Below are positions 17,567-26,612 of a stretch of 64,000 bases of DNA, in pieces. Below the pieces are notes generated by a model. That model was not told the DNA's origin. It was given only the letters and a program-made list of their open reading frames with translations, and made no database searches. Position numbers and translations under genes: made by a program. Within the stretch, counting starts at the first letter, position 1, and every line of letters starts with the position of its first letter. This DNA is from JAQIBY01 sp963676165 (GTDB taxonomy: Bacteria; Bacteroidota; Bacteroidia; Bacteroidales; ML635J-15): the NCBI GenBank assembly GCA_963676165.1, contig OY781043.1, positions 434,001 through 498,000 on the forward strand, read 5' to 3'.

Positions 17567-18199
17567 ATGAAAACGTTAAAAATCAAAGCTGAAAAGCGTA
17601 CCGAGCTTGGTAAAAAAGCAAATCGCGAATTAAGAAAAAACGACAGAGTTCCTGGCGTTCTTTATGGTGGTGAAGAAGTATTGCACTTCCATATGTTTCG
17701 TAATGATTTAAGACATTTGCTTTTTACTCCTGAAGTATTCTTCGTAGAGTTGGATATTGATGGTAAAACTTACCGTGCAATTAAACAAGAAGCTCAGTTC
17801 CACCCAGTAACCGATCAGGTTCTTCACGTAGATTTCCTTGAAATTTTCGATGGTAAAGCTGTTGCAATGAATATTCCATTGAGAGTAGCTGGACAATCTG
17901 TTGGTGTGAAAAAAGGTGGTGTCTTGAAAGTAGATATGCGCTATGTCCTTATGAAAGGTATTCCTTCAGTATTGCCAGAAAAAGTTGTTGTTGATATCAC
18001 TGATCTCGATATCGGAAACAGCGTGAAAATTGGTGATCTTGATGTGAAAGATGTTGAATTCCTTATCAATGAAAACGTATCTGTTGTTGGTATTGTTGCT
18101 GCAAGAGGTGTTGTCGAAGATGAAGAGGAAGGTGAAGAAGGAGAAGAAGGCGAAGAAGGTGATGAAAGTGCTGAAGCTTCTGAAGAAAAAGCTGAATAA
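17567..18199 (+). CDS. rplY: 50S ribosomal protein L25 (Ctc/TL5 long form)
   Basis: The 210-residue protein has the L25 N-terminal 5S rRNA-binding barrel (about 1-95; KAEKRTELGKKANRELRKNDRVPGVLYGG) and the C-terminal beta domain of the long Ctc/TL5 type (about 100-185; VDFLEIFDGKAVAMNIPLRVAGQSVGVKKGG). The final 25 residues are nearly all acidic, with a repeated EEG unit, encoded by near-perfect 9-base GAAGAAGGN repeats at about 18124-18165. Pairing of rplY with pth directly downstream (19-base gap) is common in bacteria and is seen here. The acidic tail is known in other Bacteroidota L25 proteins but its use is unclear. Confidence 0.95.
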   Translation: MKTLKIKAEKRTELGKKANRELRKNDRVPGVLYGGEEVLHFHMFRNDLRHLLFTPEVFFVELDIDGKTYRAIKQEAQFHPVTDQVLHVDFLEIFDGKAVAMNIPLRVAGQSVGVKKGGVLKVDMRYVLMKGIPSVLPEKVVVDITDLDIGNSVKIGDLDVKDVEFLINENVSVVGIVAARGVVEDEEEGEEGEEGEEGDESAEASEEKAE

Positions 18200-18218
18200 T
18201 TCTGAAAATGATTGTCTT

Positions 18219-18779
18219 GTGAAGTATTTAATTGTCGGACTGGGAAATCCGGGTCCTGAATACGAGAACACACGACATAACATAGGTTTTATGGTATTGG
18301 ATGCCTTTGCAAAGGCATCCAATGCTGTTTTTGAGGATACCCGTTATGCGTGGCGTACTGAAATTAAGCACAAAGGAAGAACCTTGGTGCTGATTAAACC
18401 TTCTACGTTTATGAATCGTAGTGGTAATGCTGTGCGCTATTGGCTAAATAAAGAAAAACTCGATACCGATAAACTTCTTGTGGTTTTTGACGATGTCGCT
18501 CTCGATTTTGGGCGGCTTAGAATTCGTGCTAAAGGTGGAAATGCTGGACATAACGGCTTAGGAAATATTTTTGACGTGCTAGGTACTAATCAAGTTCCTA
18601 GAATGCGTATCGGTATCGGAAAAGACTTCCCTAGAGGACGGCAAATCGATTATGTCCTTGGTAAATTAGAAGAAGGAGAAAAGGCAGAATTTAATTTGCA
18701 AGTAGATAACTACATTGAAGCGATTAAAGCATTTTCAACCATCGGATTGGAACGTACAATGAATTATTTCAATAAATAA
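18219..18779 (+). CDS. pth: Peptidyl-tRNA hydrolase
   Basis: The start is placed at the GTG at 18219, giving (M)KYLIVGLGNPGPEYENTRHNIGF, the invariant N-terminus of Pth; a longer frame open upstream would overlap rplY. The 186-residue enzyme frees tRNA from stalled peptidyl-tRNA. Visible residues include N10 in GLGNPG, catalytic H20 in TRHNIGF, KPSTFMNRSGNAV with the substrate asparagine, and the DDVALDFGRLRIRAKGGNAGHNGL block with the second conserved asparagine. Length is normal (about 190). No strong Shine-Dalgarno precedes the GTG, and it probably depends on rplY translation upstream. Confidence 0.95.
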   Translation: MKYLIVGLGNPGPEYENTRHNIGFMVLDAFAKASNAVFEDTRYAWRTEIKHKGRTLVLIKPSTFMNRSGNAVRYWLNKEKLDTDKLLVVFDDVALDFGRLRIRAKGGNAGHNGLGNIFDVLGTNQVPRMRIGIGKDFPRGRQIDYVLGKLEEGEKAEFNLQVDNYIEAIKAFSTIGLERTMNYFNK

Positions 18780-18825
18780 TCTGGAAATTATTCCCGTTTT
18801 TTGTACATTCGTAAAAAACTACTTT

Positions 18826-19599
18826 GTGATTCGTTTTTTTCAAATATTTCTTGCTAAATGTATAGGTGGGTTGGCAAGTGTGGCTCTGCCTCCTAAAATT
18901 ATGCGTCGAATTATACGCATCTACGCAAAGCAGTATAAGGTGAATTTGTCTGAATGCGATTTTGAAAATCGAAACTATAAACGATTTAATGATTTCTTTA
19001 CTCGACACTTACTGCCTAATGCACGCTCTGTGGGTGAGGGGCTCGTTTCACCTGTCGATGCGACCATTTATGCCTCTGGTCAAGTGAAAGAAAATAGTAT
19101 GTTGCAAGTTAAATCTCAGCAAATTTCAGTGTCTGATTTGTTGTGTGATGATCAGCATAAAGCAACATATTTTATGAGCTTTTATTTGAGCCCTGGAGAC
19201 TATCATCGTTATCATGCACCTTTCGATTTGTCCATTGAGACTGTTCGTTACATTCCGGGAAAATACTTCTCGGTTAGACCAAAAATTGCGAAAAAAAGAA
19301 AAGTCTTTTTGAAAAATGAACGTGTAGTTTTGGAATGTAATTCCTCTCAAGGGAAAATTTATCTGGTGTACGTTGCTGCTCAAAATGTTGGAAAAATTGA
19401 GTTGAAACCTTTAGATAGTATTTGTCCGAAAAACAAAAAAATTGTCGAGTATAAGGAAATTCAAATTCCTAATTTTAAAAAAGGCGATGATATGGGCGCT
19501 TTTCATATGGGTTCATCCGTTGTCCTGCTTACTGAAGAAATACCGTTGAACTCGTCAGAATTTGAGCCAATTAAAGTGGGACAAACCATCTCCAGTTAA
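18826..19599 (+). CDS. psd: Phosphatidylserine decarboxylase (proenzyme)
   Basis: The protein (257 residues from the GTG at 18826) converts phosphatidylserine to phosphatidylethanolamine. YLSPGDYHRYHAPFD near 121-135 is the diagnostic central block, and MGAFHMGSSVVLL near 223-235 holds the self-processing site, G229-S230, where cleavage would create the pyruvoyl group (LGST in E. coli, MGSS here). Asp in SPVDATIY is the expected charge-relay aspartate. It is the short membrane-associated type without a long N-terminal extension. A GTG start is used; no in-frame ATG lies near. It is convergent with the downstream methyltransferase gene. Confidence 0.92.
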   Translation: MIRFFQIFLAKCIGGLASVALPPKIMRRIIRIYAKQYKVNLSECDFENRNYKRFNDFFTRHLLPNARSVGEGLVSPVDATIYASGQVKENSMLQVKSQQISVSDLLCDDQHKATYFMSFYLSPGDYHRYHAPFDLSIETVRYIPGKYFSVRPKIAKKRKVFLKNERVVLECNSSQGKIYLVYVAAQNVGKIELKPLDSICPKNKKIVEYKEIQIPNFKKGDDMGAFHMGSSVVLLTEEIPLNSSEFEPIKVGQTISS

Positions 19600-19627
19600 G
19601 ATGATTTCACTTTCGACCCCAAATTTG

Positions 19628-20344
19628 TTAAAAATGCAAATAAAAATCTTGACAAAGCTGTTTGTAATCTTCACTGTAATCATGTCGTTTTAATATCTCC
19701 AAACAAAGTATGCTTGTGTTTCTTTCTTTGATAGTTGGTTTGCTATAACAGACGACAACTCGATGACATGCTTTTAGAATATTTGGACGGATGAAATATG
19801 TGGTTTTACGATTTAATCCTGCTTTGTTAGCTAAATTATTTAGGGTTTCAAATTGCTCAATTGGATAAATAAGCCATAGTTCTCCATGTTCGCTGAGGTA
19901 GTTTTCTGCAAAGTTGAAAATAGAACTTGCAGGTAAAAACTCATCGTTACGACTTTGCGCTCTATTCGTATTTGGCGAGTTCTTCGCTTGATGATAAAAA
20001 GGGGGATTGCTAATGATGCAATCGTAATGTTGGCTAGGATTAAAGTATTGAAGGGAAGTGTGTTGCATTTGAATTCTGTCCCTCCAATTCGATGTGTCCC
20101 GATTGTCACAGGCTTGTTCCCAAGCTGATTGGTTGATTTCTATGCCTGTAATGCTTGCTTTTGGATATTTCTGAGCCATCATCAAAGCAATAAGTCCTGT
20201 TCCTGTTCCAATGTCAAGAATATTTCCCTCTTCAATAGTACATTGGGCAAGGCATCCTAAAAGAACGCCATCGGTACCAACTTTCATGCTTGTTTTATCT
20301 TGCATGATACGAAATTGCTTGAACTCAAAGTATGGATTTTTCAT
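19628..20344 (-). CDS. yfiC: tRNA1(Val) A37 N6-methyltransferase-like protein (TrmN6/YfiC)
   Basis: The 238-residue protein is a class I SAM methyltransferase: motif I DIGTGTGLIALMMAQ near 43-57, acidic GIEINQSAWEQA (motif II) near 66-77 and the N6-adenine signature ISNPPFY near 116-122. The start MKNPYFEFKQFRIMQDKTSMKVGTDGVLLG is the usual opening of the YfiC group, which methylates A37 of tRNA1(Val) in E. coli. The DUF2400 gene upstream overlaps it by four bases, so the two are coupled. Target base and tRNA are taken from the family. Confidence 0.9.
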   Translation of the reverse strand: MKNPYFEFKQFRIMQDKTSMKVGTDGVLLGCLAQCTIEEGNILDIGTGTGLIALMMAQKYPKASITGIEINQSAWEQACDNRDTSNWRDRIQMQHTSLQYFNPSQHYDCIISNPPFYHQAKNSPNTNRAQSRNDEFLPASSIFNFAENYLSEHGELWLIYPIEQFETLNNLANKAGLNRKTTYFIRPNILKACHRVVVCYSKPTIKERNTSILCLEILKRHDYSEDYKQLCQDFYLHF

Positions 20345-21087
20345 ACAGGATTGTCGTTTAAAAAGAGTGCGAAGTCGTATTTGATTGGGTCCTGAGAATC
20401 CATGAGTTTAAGTTTCTCGGTTATCTCTAAAGCTGTTTTTAAATCGTTTTGTTTTCTTTCTGTCAATGTAAACTTACGTGCTGAATTTGCAGTGTGAACA
20501 TCTAAAGGTAGAATTAAATTAGCAGCACTAACTTTATCCCAAATACCAAAGTCTATCCCTTTCTCATCATGGCGAACCATCCAGCGTAGAAACATATTAA
20601 GACGTTTGCCCGCAGCTTTTTTTGCAACATTTGCAATGTGTTTTTCACTTCGCTTTTCATGCGGTGTTTTTAGCAATGCTTCGCGTAAATCTGTCAATCC
20701 TTCAAGTACTGATTTGTCAATAAAAAAATGCTGCAGTGATGTGTTTTGCTGATAAATATTTTGCAAGCTTTTCAATAAAAAACTTGCATCAATTCCATTC
20801 ATGGTGCGATAAACAAAACTTTCTGCAAACTTGATTTCTTTCACGTTCGCATTAATAAGAAACTCATGAGGATGTTTACCCATGGGGCTTAATAGTGTTT
20901 TAGCTGCTCGGATAATCATATCCCTTCTGCCCCAAGAGAGGAGTGAGGTTAAAAAAGCGGATAGTTCAATGTCTTGCTGATTATTGTATGAATGAGGTAT
21001 TGAAATTGGATCCGAAGGGATGAAACTTTCAGCAGAAAGCCCTTTTAATCGTTGATCCAATATTTCTTTTAATGCCTCCATTTGCAT
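20341..21087 (-). CDS. TIGR02757/DUF2400 family protein
   Basis: The 248-residue cytosolic protein matches the TIGR02757 (DUF2400) family: DPISIPHSYNNQQDIELSAFLTSLLSWGRRDMIIRAA near 26-62, FLRWMVRHDEKGIDFGIWD near 165-183, then PLDVHTANSARKFTLTERKQND. The HhH-glycosylase-like architecture and the LDVHT aspartate suggest a DNA repair glycosylase relation, but no function is established to my knowledge. It is upstream of yfiC with a four-base overlap (ATGA), so the two are co-translated. The start follows MQMEALKEIL; an ATG six bases further in is also possible. Confidence 0.87.
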   Translation of the reverse strand: MQMEALKEILDQRLKGLSAESFIPSDPISIPHSYNNQQDIELSAFLTSLLSWGRRDMIIRAAKTLLSPMGKHPHEFLINANVKEIKFAESFVYRTMNGIDASFLLKSLQNIYQQNTSLQHFFIDKSVLEGLTDLREALLKTPHEKRSEKHIANVAKKAAGKRLNMFLRWMVRHDEKGIDFGIWDKVSAANLILPLDVHTANSARKFTLTERKQNDLKTALEITEKLKLMDSQDPIKYDFALFLNDNPV

Positions 21088-21190
21088 ATTGCAAGATAGC
21101 CTGTTTTATCATGATTTCCAATTGGGATAAATTTCCTGTTAAGATAAGATGAAATTTATTTAATCGTTGGGAATTAACAGTCAGAACCGC

Positions 21191-21198
21191 TATCTTTG
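21191..21198 (+). promoter_or_regulatory. Bacteroidota-type -7 element upstream of the LysE gene
   Basis: TATCTTTG matches TAnnTTTG and a TTGG about 21 bases upstream could be the -33 element. The ATG lies only eight bases downstream, which would make the transcript nearly leaderless. Confidence 0.45.
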
Positions 21199-21206
21199 AG
21201 TTGATT

Positions 21207-21857
21207 ATGGATTGGATACTCCTTATAAAAGGCATAATTGCCGGATTGGCTGTTTCTGCACCTTTAGGACCTATGGCAATGGTCGTTGTTCAACGTAGTT
21301 TGAATAAAGACAGACGATATGGTTTTCTTAGTGGCATTGGTGTTGCGGCTTCCGATACAACCTATGCAATTATTGCTGCCTTTAGTTTAAGTGTTATCAT
21401 TGGATTTGTAGTTGATAACCAGTTGGTGTTTAAGTTGGTAGGTGCTGCTGTATTGATTCTTGTTGGCTTAAAGCTTGGGTTTTCTGATCCTGTTAAGATG
21501 AAACGAAAAGCACTCAGGCAAAAGACAGCTCGCAACCCCTTTGCTGTCATTGGAGAAATGTATGTAATGACCCTTACAAATCCTGCCAGTTTGTTTTTTC
21601 TTGGTGCTGCTTTTGCAGGTTTTGGACTGATAGAACATCAAAGTTCGAAATCGTCGATAATTATTTTGTTGATAGGAGTTGCTTTGGGAACAGTGCTTTG
21701 GTGGTATTTCTTGACCTGGCTGCTTAGTTTACTTCGTAAAAAATTACGTTTAAGACATTTGTTCTGGATAAACCGTATTGCGGGTTCTGTCATTGTGATA
21801 ATCGGGATAATTGCTCTCCTGTCAGTCTTTTTAAAGGATTTTGCCTTTCAAGTATAA
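21207..21857 (+). CDS. LysE/RhtB-type amino acid exporter
   Basis: The start is taken as the ATG at 21207 (MDWILLIKGIIAG); a TTG six bases earlier is also in frame. The 216-residue inner-membrane protein has six hydrophobic segments and the LysE signature GLAVSAPLGPMAMVVVQRSL near 14-33, followed by GFLSGIGVAASDTTYAIIAA. TLTNPASLFFLGAAFAGFG near 117-135 is the second conserved block. It probably exports an amino acid or related metabolite; the substrate cannot be told. It is monocistronic and divergent from the DUF2400-yfiC pair. Confidence 0.88.
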   Translation: MDWILLIKGIIAGLAVSAPLGPMAMVVVQRSLNKDRRYGFLSGIGVAASDTTYAIIAAFSLSVIIGFVVDNQLVFKLVGAAVLILVGLKLGFSDPVKMKRKALRQKTARNPFAVIGEMYVMTLTNPASLFFLGAAFAGFGLIEHQSSKSSIIILLIGVALGTVLWWYFLTWLLSLLRKKLRLRHLFWINRIAGSVIVIIGIIALLSVFLKDFAFQV

Positions 21858-22005
21858 GCCTTTTTATCCTATTGATATTTCTACACCGTAAAGCCATTCA
21901 ATTTGGAATTGAATAGAATTATTTAAACCTTTGGGATTCTATGCACTGGATTGATCTTTAATAGAATATCAAAATAATTAACTGTAATTATAAGTAGATC
22001 ATTTT

Positions 22006-23136
22006 ATGGATTTGAATAGTTTAATAAAACTTCGACGTGAAATTCATCAATATCCAGAGGTTTCTGGTGAAGAAAAAGAAACTGCGGAACGCCTCAAAAA
22101 TTATATCTCAACGTTTAAACCTTCTGAGATTATTGAAGGAATAGGAACCTATGGTCTTGCCTTTGTTTTCGATTCTGGAAAAGATGGTCCCGTTTCTATG
22201 TTTCGCTCTGAGTTAGATGCTTTGCCTATTCAGGAAGTTAACGATTTTGTGTATCGATCAGTCAGTGATGAGGTTTCTCACAAATGTGGGCATGACGGAC
22301 ATATGGTGATGGTAGCAGGATTGGCAGAGTATCTTCATGCAAATCCACCAGTAAAAGGGAAAGTGATCTTACTGTATCAACCAGAGGAAGAAACAGGAAC
22401 TGGAGCTCTGAAAATGTTAAACGATGCTAAGTTTCAGCAATTAAATCCAGATTATATTTTTGCTTTACATAATCTACCCAATGTGCCACTCGGTGAAATT
22501 CGCTGTCGTGAGGATGTCTTTGCTGCTGCATCTGTTGGAATGATAATTCGGATCAAAGGGATGACGTCGCATGCAGCTCAGCCCGAAAAAGGGAAATCCC
22601 CCGCTTTGGCTTTGTCTGAAATGATTCAAATGTTAGAAAATCTTGTTTCTCAAACTGAACTATCTGATTTTGCTTTGATAACCCCGGTGTATGCAAGATT
22701 AGGGGAGAAAGCGTTTGGTACAACTCCAGGTTATGCAGAGCTAATGGGAACAATTCGTTCGTATCGAAACCCTGACTTGGATATGCTCAAAATTAAAGCC
22801 ACTGAAAATGCAAAAACAATCGCTTCAAAGTACGGCCTAGAGTTAGAGTTTGAATGGGTCGAAGAGTTTTCTGCATCAATAAACAATCCTCAGGCAGTTG
22901 AGATGGTGAAAATTGCAGCACAAAAATCTAAAGTAAAGTATCATCACATTGAGGAACCAAACCGTTGGAGTGAAGACTTTGGTTATTTCTTGGATAAATA
23001 CCCAGGGGCAATTTTCGGACTTGGCGCAGGGGAAAACATGCCTGAATTGCACAATCCAGATTATGACTTTCCAGAGGAGCTTATTCCTTATGGAGTCTCT
23101 ATTTTCTCATCAATTATTGATCAAATAAATAAGTAA
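22006..23136 (+). CDS. M20-family amidohydrolase (IAA-amino-acid hydrolase type)
   Basis: The 376-residue protein hydrolyses an N-acyl amino acid or similar amide using a metal pair. It shows LRREIHQYPEVSGEE near 9-23, the metal block CGHDGHM at 94-100, QPEEETGTGA near 125-134 with the catalytic glutamate pair, LHNLPNVPLGEI and, in the dimerisation lid, TSHAAQPEKGKSPALA. HNPDYDFPEE with the last metal histidine is at the end. No signal peptide is present, so it is cytosolic. It is three bases ahead of the alanine racemase gene and likely co-transcribed with it, which suggests amino-acid or peptidoglycan turnover. Confidence 0.9.
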   Translation: MDLNSLIKLRREIHQYPEVSGEEKETAERLKNYISTFKPSEIIEGIGTYGLAFVFDSGKDGPVSMFRSELDALPIQEVNDFVYRSVSDEVSHKCGHDGHMVMVAGLAEYLHANPPVKGKVILLYQPEEETGTGALKMLNDAKFQQLNPDYIFALHNLPNVPLGEIRCREDVFAAASVGMIIRIKGMTSHAAQPEKGKSPALALSEMIQMLENLVSQTELSDFALITPVYARLGEKAFGTTPGYAELMGTIRSYRNPDLDMLKIKATENAKTIASKYGLELEFEWVEEFSASINNPQAVEMVKIAAQKSKVKYHHIEEPNRWSEDFGYFLDKYPGAIFGLGAGENMPELHNPDYDFPEELIPYGVSIFSSIIDQINK

Positions 23137-23138
23137 AA

Positions 23139-24290
23139 ATGTTTCAAACTTCACGTTTACATATTAATCGTCACGCTTTAGTTCAAAATTTAGCATTTAT
23201 ACGAAAAACCGTCGGGGAGAAAGTCAGAATATCCTCTGTCATCAAAGGGAATGCCTATGGACATGGAATTGAGGTGTTTGTCCCTTTAGCTGAATCGTGT
23301 GGGATAAACCATTTTGCTGTTTTTAATGCTGACGAAGCCTTACGTGCACACAAGGCTATTAAACAAGATTCCGATATTATGATCATGGGAATGATTGATA
23401 ATGTCGATTTGGAATGGGCAATTGAAAATCGAGTGGAGTTTTTTGTTTTTGAATTTGATCGTTTATTTGCAGCCATTGAAAAAGCCAAAGCATTGAAAAA
23501 GCCTGCCCGCATTCATGTTGAATTAGAAACAGGAATGAACAGAACGGGTTTTGATGAAACGGAAATGGATCAGCTTATTCATGTGTTGAAAGAGAATAGG
23601 AAACATTTTGAAATGGTTGGACTCGTTACGCATTTAGCAGGTGCTGAAAGTATCGCAAATTACACTCGAATAATGAGCCAAATTAAACGCTATAAGTTGT
23701 ATTATAAGTGTTTTAAACGTAATAATTTGAACCCTAAATATCGTCATATTGCTAGTTCTGCAGCGAGTATTTGCTATCCGGAAACTCGTTTGGATATGGT
23801 TCGTATTGGAATATTGCAATATGGATTTTGGCCTAGTCCAGAGATTTTTATCAATTACACAGTGAAAAATGAAACCAATAATGATCCTCTTGCACGTGTG
23901 TTGAGCTGGAAATCAAGAGTCATGAGTACCAAATATGTCAAAACCGGAGAATTTATTGGGTACGGAACTTCTTACATTGCCAAAAATAACATGAAAATTG
24001 CGACTATTCCTGTGGGTTATGCACATGGATACAGTCGTTCTTTGAGCCATCAGGGGCGTGTTTTGATCAATGGTCAACGAGTAGATATTGTTGGAGTTGT
24101 GAATATGAATATGCTTATTGTGAAGATATCTGATATTCCGGAAACAAAAAAAGGAGATGAAGTTGTCCTGATAGGACAGCAAGAAACTTCTGAAATTACA
24201 GTGGCATCATTTAGCGATTTTTCAAATCAGTTAAACTATGAAATGTTGACACGTTTGCCTCTGGAAATTCCTCGCATTGTGGAGTTTTAA
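23139..24290 (+). CDS. alr: Stand-alone alanine racemase
   Basis: The 383-residue enzyme is a fold-type III PLP racemase. The PLP lysine is K36 in SSVIKGNAYGHG (the usual text is VVKADAYGHG). HVELETGMNRTGF near 125-137, HIASSAASICYPETRLDMVRIGILQYGFWPS near 204-234 and IPVGYAHGYSRSLS with the catalytic tyrosine are all present. NMNMLIVKISD replaces the common MDMxMVD block. A second alanine racemase is fused to MurF at 33178-35625, so this copy is not the only source of D-alanine. It may have a special substrate or be used in catabolism with its M20 neighbour. Its stop overlaps that of the convergent ABC gene. Confidence 0.88.
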   Translation: MFQTSRLHINRHALVQNLAFIRKTVGEKVRISSVIKGNAYGHGIEVFVPLAESCGINHFAVFNADEALRAHKAIKQDSDIMIMGMIDNVDLEWAIENRVEFFVFEFDRLFAAIEKAKALKKPARIHVELETGMNRTGFDETEMDQLIHVLKENRKHFEMVGLVTHLAGAESIANYTRIMSQIKRYKLYYKCFKRNNLNPKYRHIASSAASICYPETRLDMVRIGILQYGFWPSPEIFINYTVKNETNNDPLARVLSWKSRVMSTKYVKTGEFIGYGTSYIAKNNMKIATIPVGYAHGYSRSLSHQGRVLINGQRVDIVGVVNMNMLIVKISDIPETKKGDEVVLIGQQETSEITVASFSDFSNQLNYEMLTRLPLEIPRIVEF

Positions 24291-24940
24291 TCCACAATCA
24301 CACCGTCTTTGATAATTAATTTTCTGTCTGTTAAATTGGCATGCTCTTCATTGTGTGTCACAATAACAAAGCTCTGATTGAAATCTTTTCTTAGCTCCAA
24401 AAATATGCGATAAAGTTCCGATGAGTTTTTAGAATCGAGGTTTCCAGAAGGCTCGTCGGCAAGAATAATTTCCGGATTGTTGATTAATGCACGCGCAATG
24501 GCAACACGTTGCTTTTCCCCACCAGATAATTCTGCTGGTTTATGCTCACTGCGAGCCGATAATCCTAAACGATCAAGCAAGTCTAGTGCTTTGGTTTCAA
24601 CCTCCTTTTTGTTTGTTTTTCGGATGTATCCAGGTATGCAAACATTCTCAAAGGCGGTGAATTCAGGAAGCAAGTGATGAAATTGAAAAACAAAACCTAT
24701 GGTTTGATTCCGAAATCGCGCAAGTGCTTTTGCATTTAAGCTATTTGTTTCAACATCATTGATGATGATTTTCCCTTGATCTGCATTTAATAATGTGCCC
24801 ATTATCTGAAGTAAAGTGGTTTTTCCTGCACCTGAACTTCCAAGTATAGAAACCATTTCTCCTTTATCAACCTTTAGTTTGATGCCTTTTAGCACTTCTA
24901 GCTGTCCATAGGACTTTCGAATGTTATCAACAATGATCAT
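24287..24940 (-). CDS. ABC transporter ATP-binding protein, LolD/MacB-type
   Basis: The 217-residue cytosolic ATPase has Walker A GSSGAGKTT at 34-42, Q-loop VFQFHHLLPEFTAFENV near 84-100, signature LSGGEKQRVAIARAL at 138-152, Walker B IILADEPSGNLD at 158-169 and the switch histidine in VIVTHNEEHA. The pattern FQFHHLLPEFTA..N is typical of LolD, which powers lipoprotein release from the inner membrane. No permease gene lies next to it here; a MacB-type permease is 14 kb away (38574). LolD is favoured but a MacB ATPase cannot be excluded. Confidence 0.9.
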   Translation of the reverse strand: MIIVDNIRKSYGQLEVLKGIKLKVDKGEMVSILGSSGAGKTTLLQIMGTLLNADQGKIIINDVETNSLNAKALARFRNQTIGFVFQFHHLLPEFTAFENVCIPGYIRKTNKKEVETKALDLLDRLGLSARSEHKPAELSGGEKQRVAIARALINNPEIILADEPSGNLDSKNSSELYRIFLELRKDFNQSFVIVTHNEEHANLTDRKLIIKDGVIVD

Positions 24941-25053
24941 AATAAGTCTTTGTCCAAAGTTAATAAATTAAGCGTTTTTACAAGCGTTTTTTCCGTAAGC
25001 TTTTTTAATTTCGTCATCCAATTTATTTTGAAAATCATTGAAACGGAAAAATT

Positions 25054-26577
25054 ATGGCAGAAAAGAAAGTTGTAAAGGCAAAAAACTCCCTTGAGAAAAT
25101 TAATGAAGCATATGGAAAAATGCCACCACAAGCAACAGATATTGAAGAGGTTCTACTTGGGGCGCTTATGTTGGAACGCGATGCCGTTTTGTTGGTGATT
25201 GATATTCTTAAACCCAATAGTTTTTACAAAGAGGAGCATGGAATTATTTTCAATGCCATTGTAGAATTGTCAAAAGATCAAGAGCCTATTGATATTTTGA
25301 CAGTGACCAATAAATTGCGCGCTGAAAAGAAGCTGGATGATGTGGGTGGTGCTCATTACATCACAAATCTAACAAGCCGTGTAGCTACTGCCGCTCACGT
25401 TGAGTTTCATGCAAAAATTATCCAACAGAAATTTATCCAACGCGAGTTAATTCGTGCTGCCTCTGATATTCAAAATAAAGCATTTGATGATGCCGAAGAT
25501 GTGGACAACCTCCTGAATTTTGCTGAACATGAAATTTTTCAGATCGCAGAAGGAAGTTTGAAAAAAGAAAGTGTCAAAGTGAAACCTTTGGTAGAACAAG
25601 CACTTGAATTAATTGAAGAAGCCTCAAAGCGTGAAGACGGTTTGTCAGGAGTTCCTAGTGGTTTTTCGGAATTGGATAGATACACATCTGGTTGGCAAGC
25701 TTCTGATTTGATGATTATTGCTGCTCGTCCTGCTATGGGTAAAACGGCCTTTGTGCTTTCTATGGCAAGAAATATGGCAATTGATCACAAACAGCCTGTG
25801 GCAATTTTTTCACTTGAGATGTCATCATTGCAGCTTGTAACTCGTTTAATTTCCTCAGAGACTGAACTTTCAGGTACGAAGTTGCGTAATGGTGATTTGC
25901 ATGGCCACGAATGGGAACAGCTTGAATCTAAAGTAAGACCTTTGGAAGAAGCTCCTATTTTTATTGATGATACACCTGCAATTTCCATTTTTGAATTTAG
26001 AGCCAAAGCTCGACGTTTGGTACAAGCTCACGATATTAAGGTTATCATTATTGACTACTTACAGCTTATGACCGCAGGTGTTGATAGCAAAGGTAGTCGT
26101 GAGTTTGAGGTGTCATTAATCTCTCGTTCGTTAAAAGCCATTGCTAAGGAGCTGAATGTCCCAATTATTTCTTTATCTCAGCTTAACCGTTCGGTAGAAA
26201 CACGTGGAGGGGATAAACGTCCACAACTTTCTGACTTACGTGAGTCTGGTGCAATTGAGCAGGATGCGGATATGGTCTTGTTTATTCATAGGCCAGATTA
26301 TTATGGTATGCTTGAAGATGAAGATGGAAATTCCTTAGTTGGTGTGGCAGAAATCATTCTTGCTAAACATAGAAATGGAGCAACTGGTACTGTACAGCTT
26401 GAGTTCCGTTCAGAATTTGCAAAATTTCAGGATAAAATACAGATGTTGGACCCATCAGGTATGACAATATCCTCAAAAATCAATGATAGTGGTGCTGACA
26501 ATGTGTTTGGAGGCATCCCTTCCAACGATGAATTTGAAGGAAACCTTGCCGCCGAAGACGACAATAGTCCATTTTAA
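25054..26577 (+). CDS. dnaB: Replicative DNA helicase
   Basis: The 507-residue hexameric helicase unwinds DNA ahead of the replisome. The N-terminal helical domain (about 15-125; PPQATDIEEVLLGALMLERDAV, FYKEEHGIIFNAI, DILTVTNKL) is followed by a linker and a RecA-like core with Walker A AARPAMGKTAF (K230), IFSLEMSSLQLVTRL, IIDYLQLM near 330-338, SQLNRSVETR and DLRESGAIEQDADMVLFIHRPDYY. The sequence ends in an acidic disordered tail. No intein is present, although dnaB is a common intein site. A start at the ATG 25054 gives a normal length. Confidence 0.97.
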   Translation: MAEKKVVKAKNSLEKINEAYGKMPPQATDIEEVLLGALMLERDAVLLVIDILKPNSFYKEEHGIIFNAIVELSKDQEPIDILTVTNKLRAEKKLDDVGGAHYITNLTSRVATAAHVEFHAKIIQQKFIQRELIRAASDIQNKAFDDAEDVDNLLNFAEHEIFQIAEGSLKKESVKVKPLVEQALELIEEASKREDGLSGVPSGFSELDRYTSGWQASDLMIIAARPAMGKTAFVLSMARNMAIDHKQPVAIFSLEMSSLQLVTRLISSETELSGTKLRNGDLHGHEWEQLESKVRPLEEAPIFIDDTPAISIFEFRAKARRLVQAHDIKVIIIDYLQLMTAGVDSKGSREFEVSLISRSLKAIAKELNVPIISLSQLNRSVETRGGDKRPQLSDLRESGAIEQDADMVLFIHRPDYYGMLEDEDGNSLVGVAEIILAKHRNGATGTVQLEFRSEFAKFQDKIQMLDPSGMTISSKINDSGADNVFGGIPSNDEFEGNLAAEDDNSPF

Positions 26578-26612
26578 GAAAACAAAAATCCAGAATTCTC
26601 GTTTATACTGTT

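Noticed and set aside
17941..18322. Serine/proline- and phenylalanine-rich open frames on the minus strand
   Set aside because: They are mirror images of the acidic GAA-rich tail of L25 and the start of pth.
25054..26577. An intein in dnaB
   Set aside because: The protein has normal length and an uninterrupted Walker A region.
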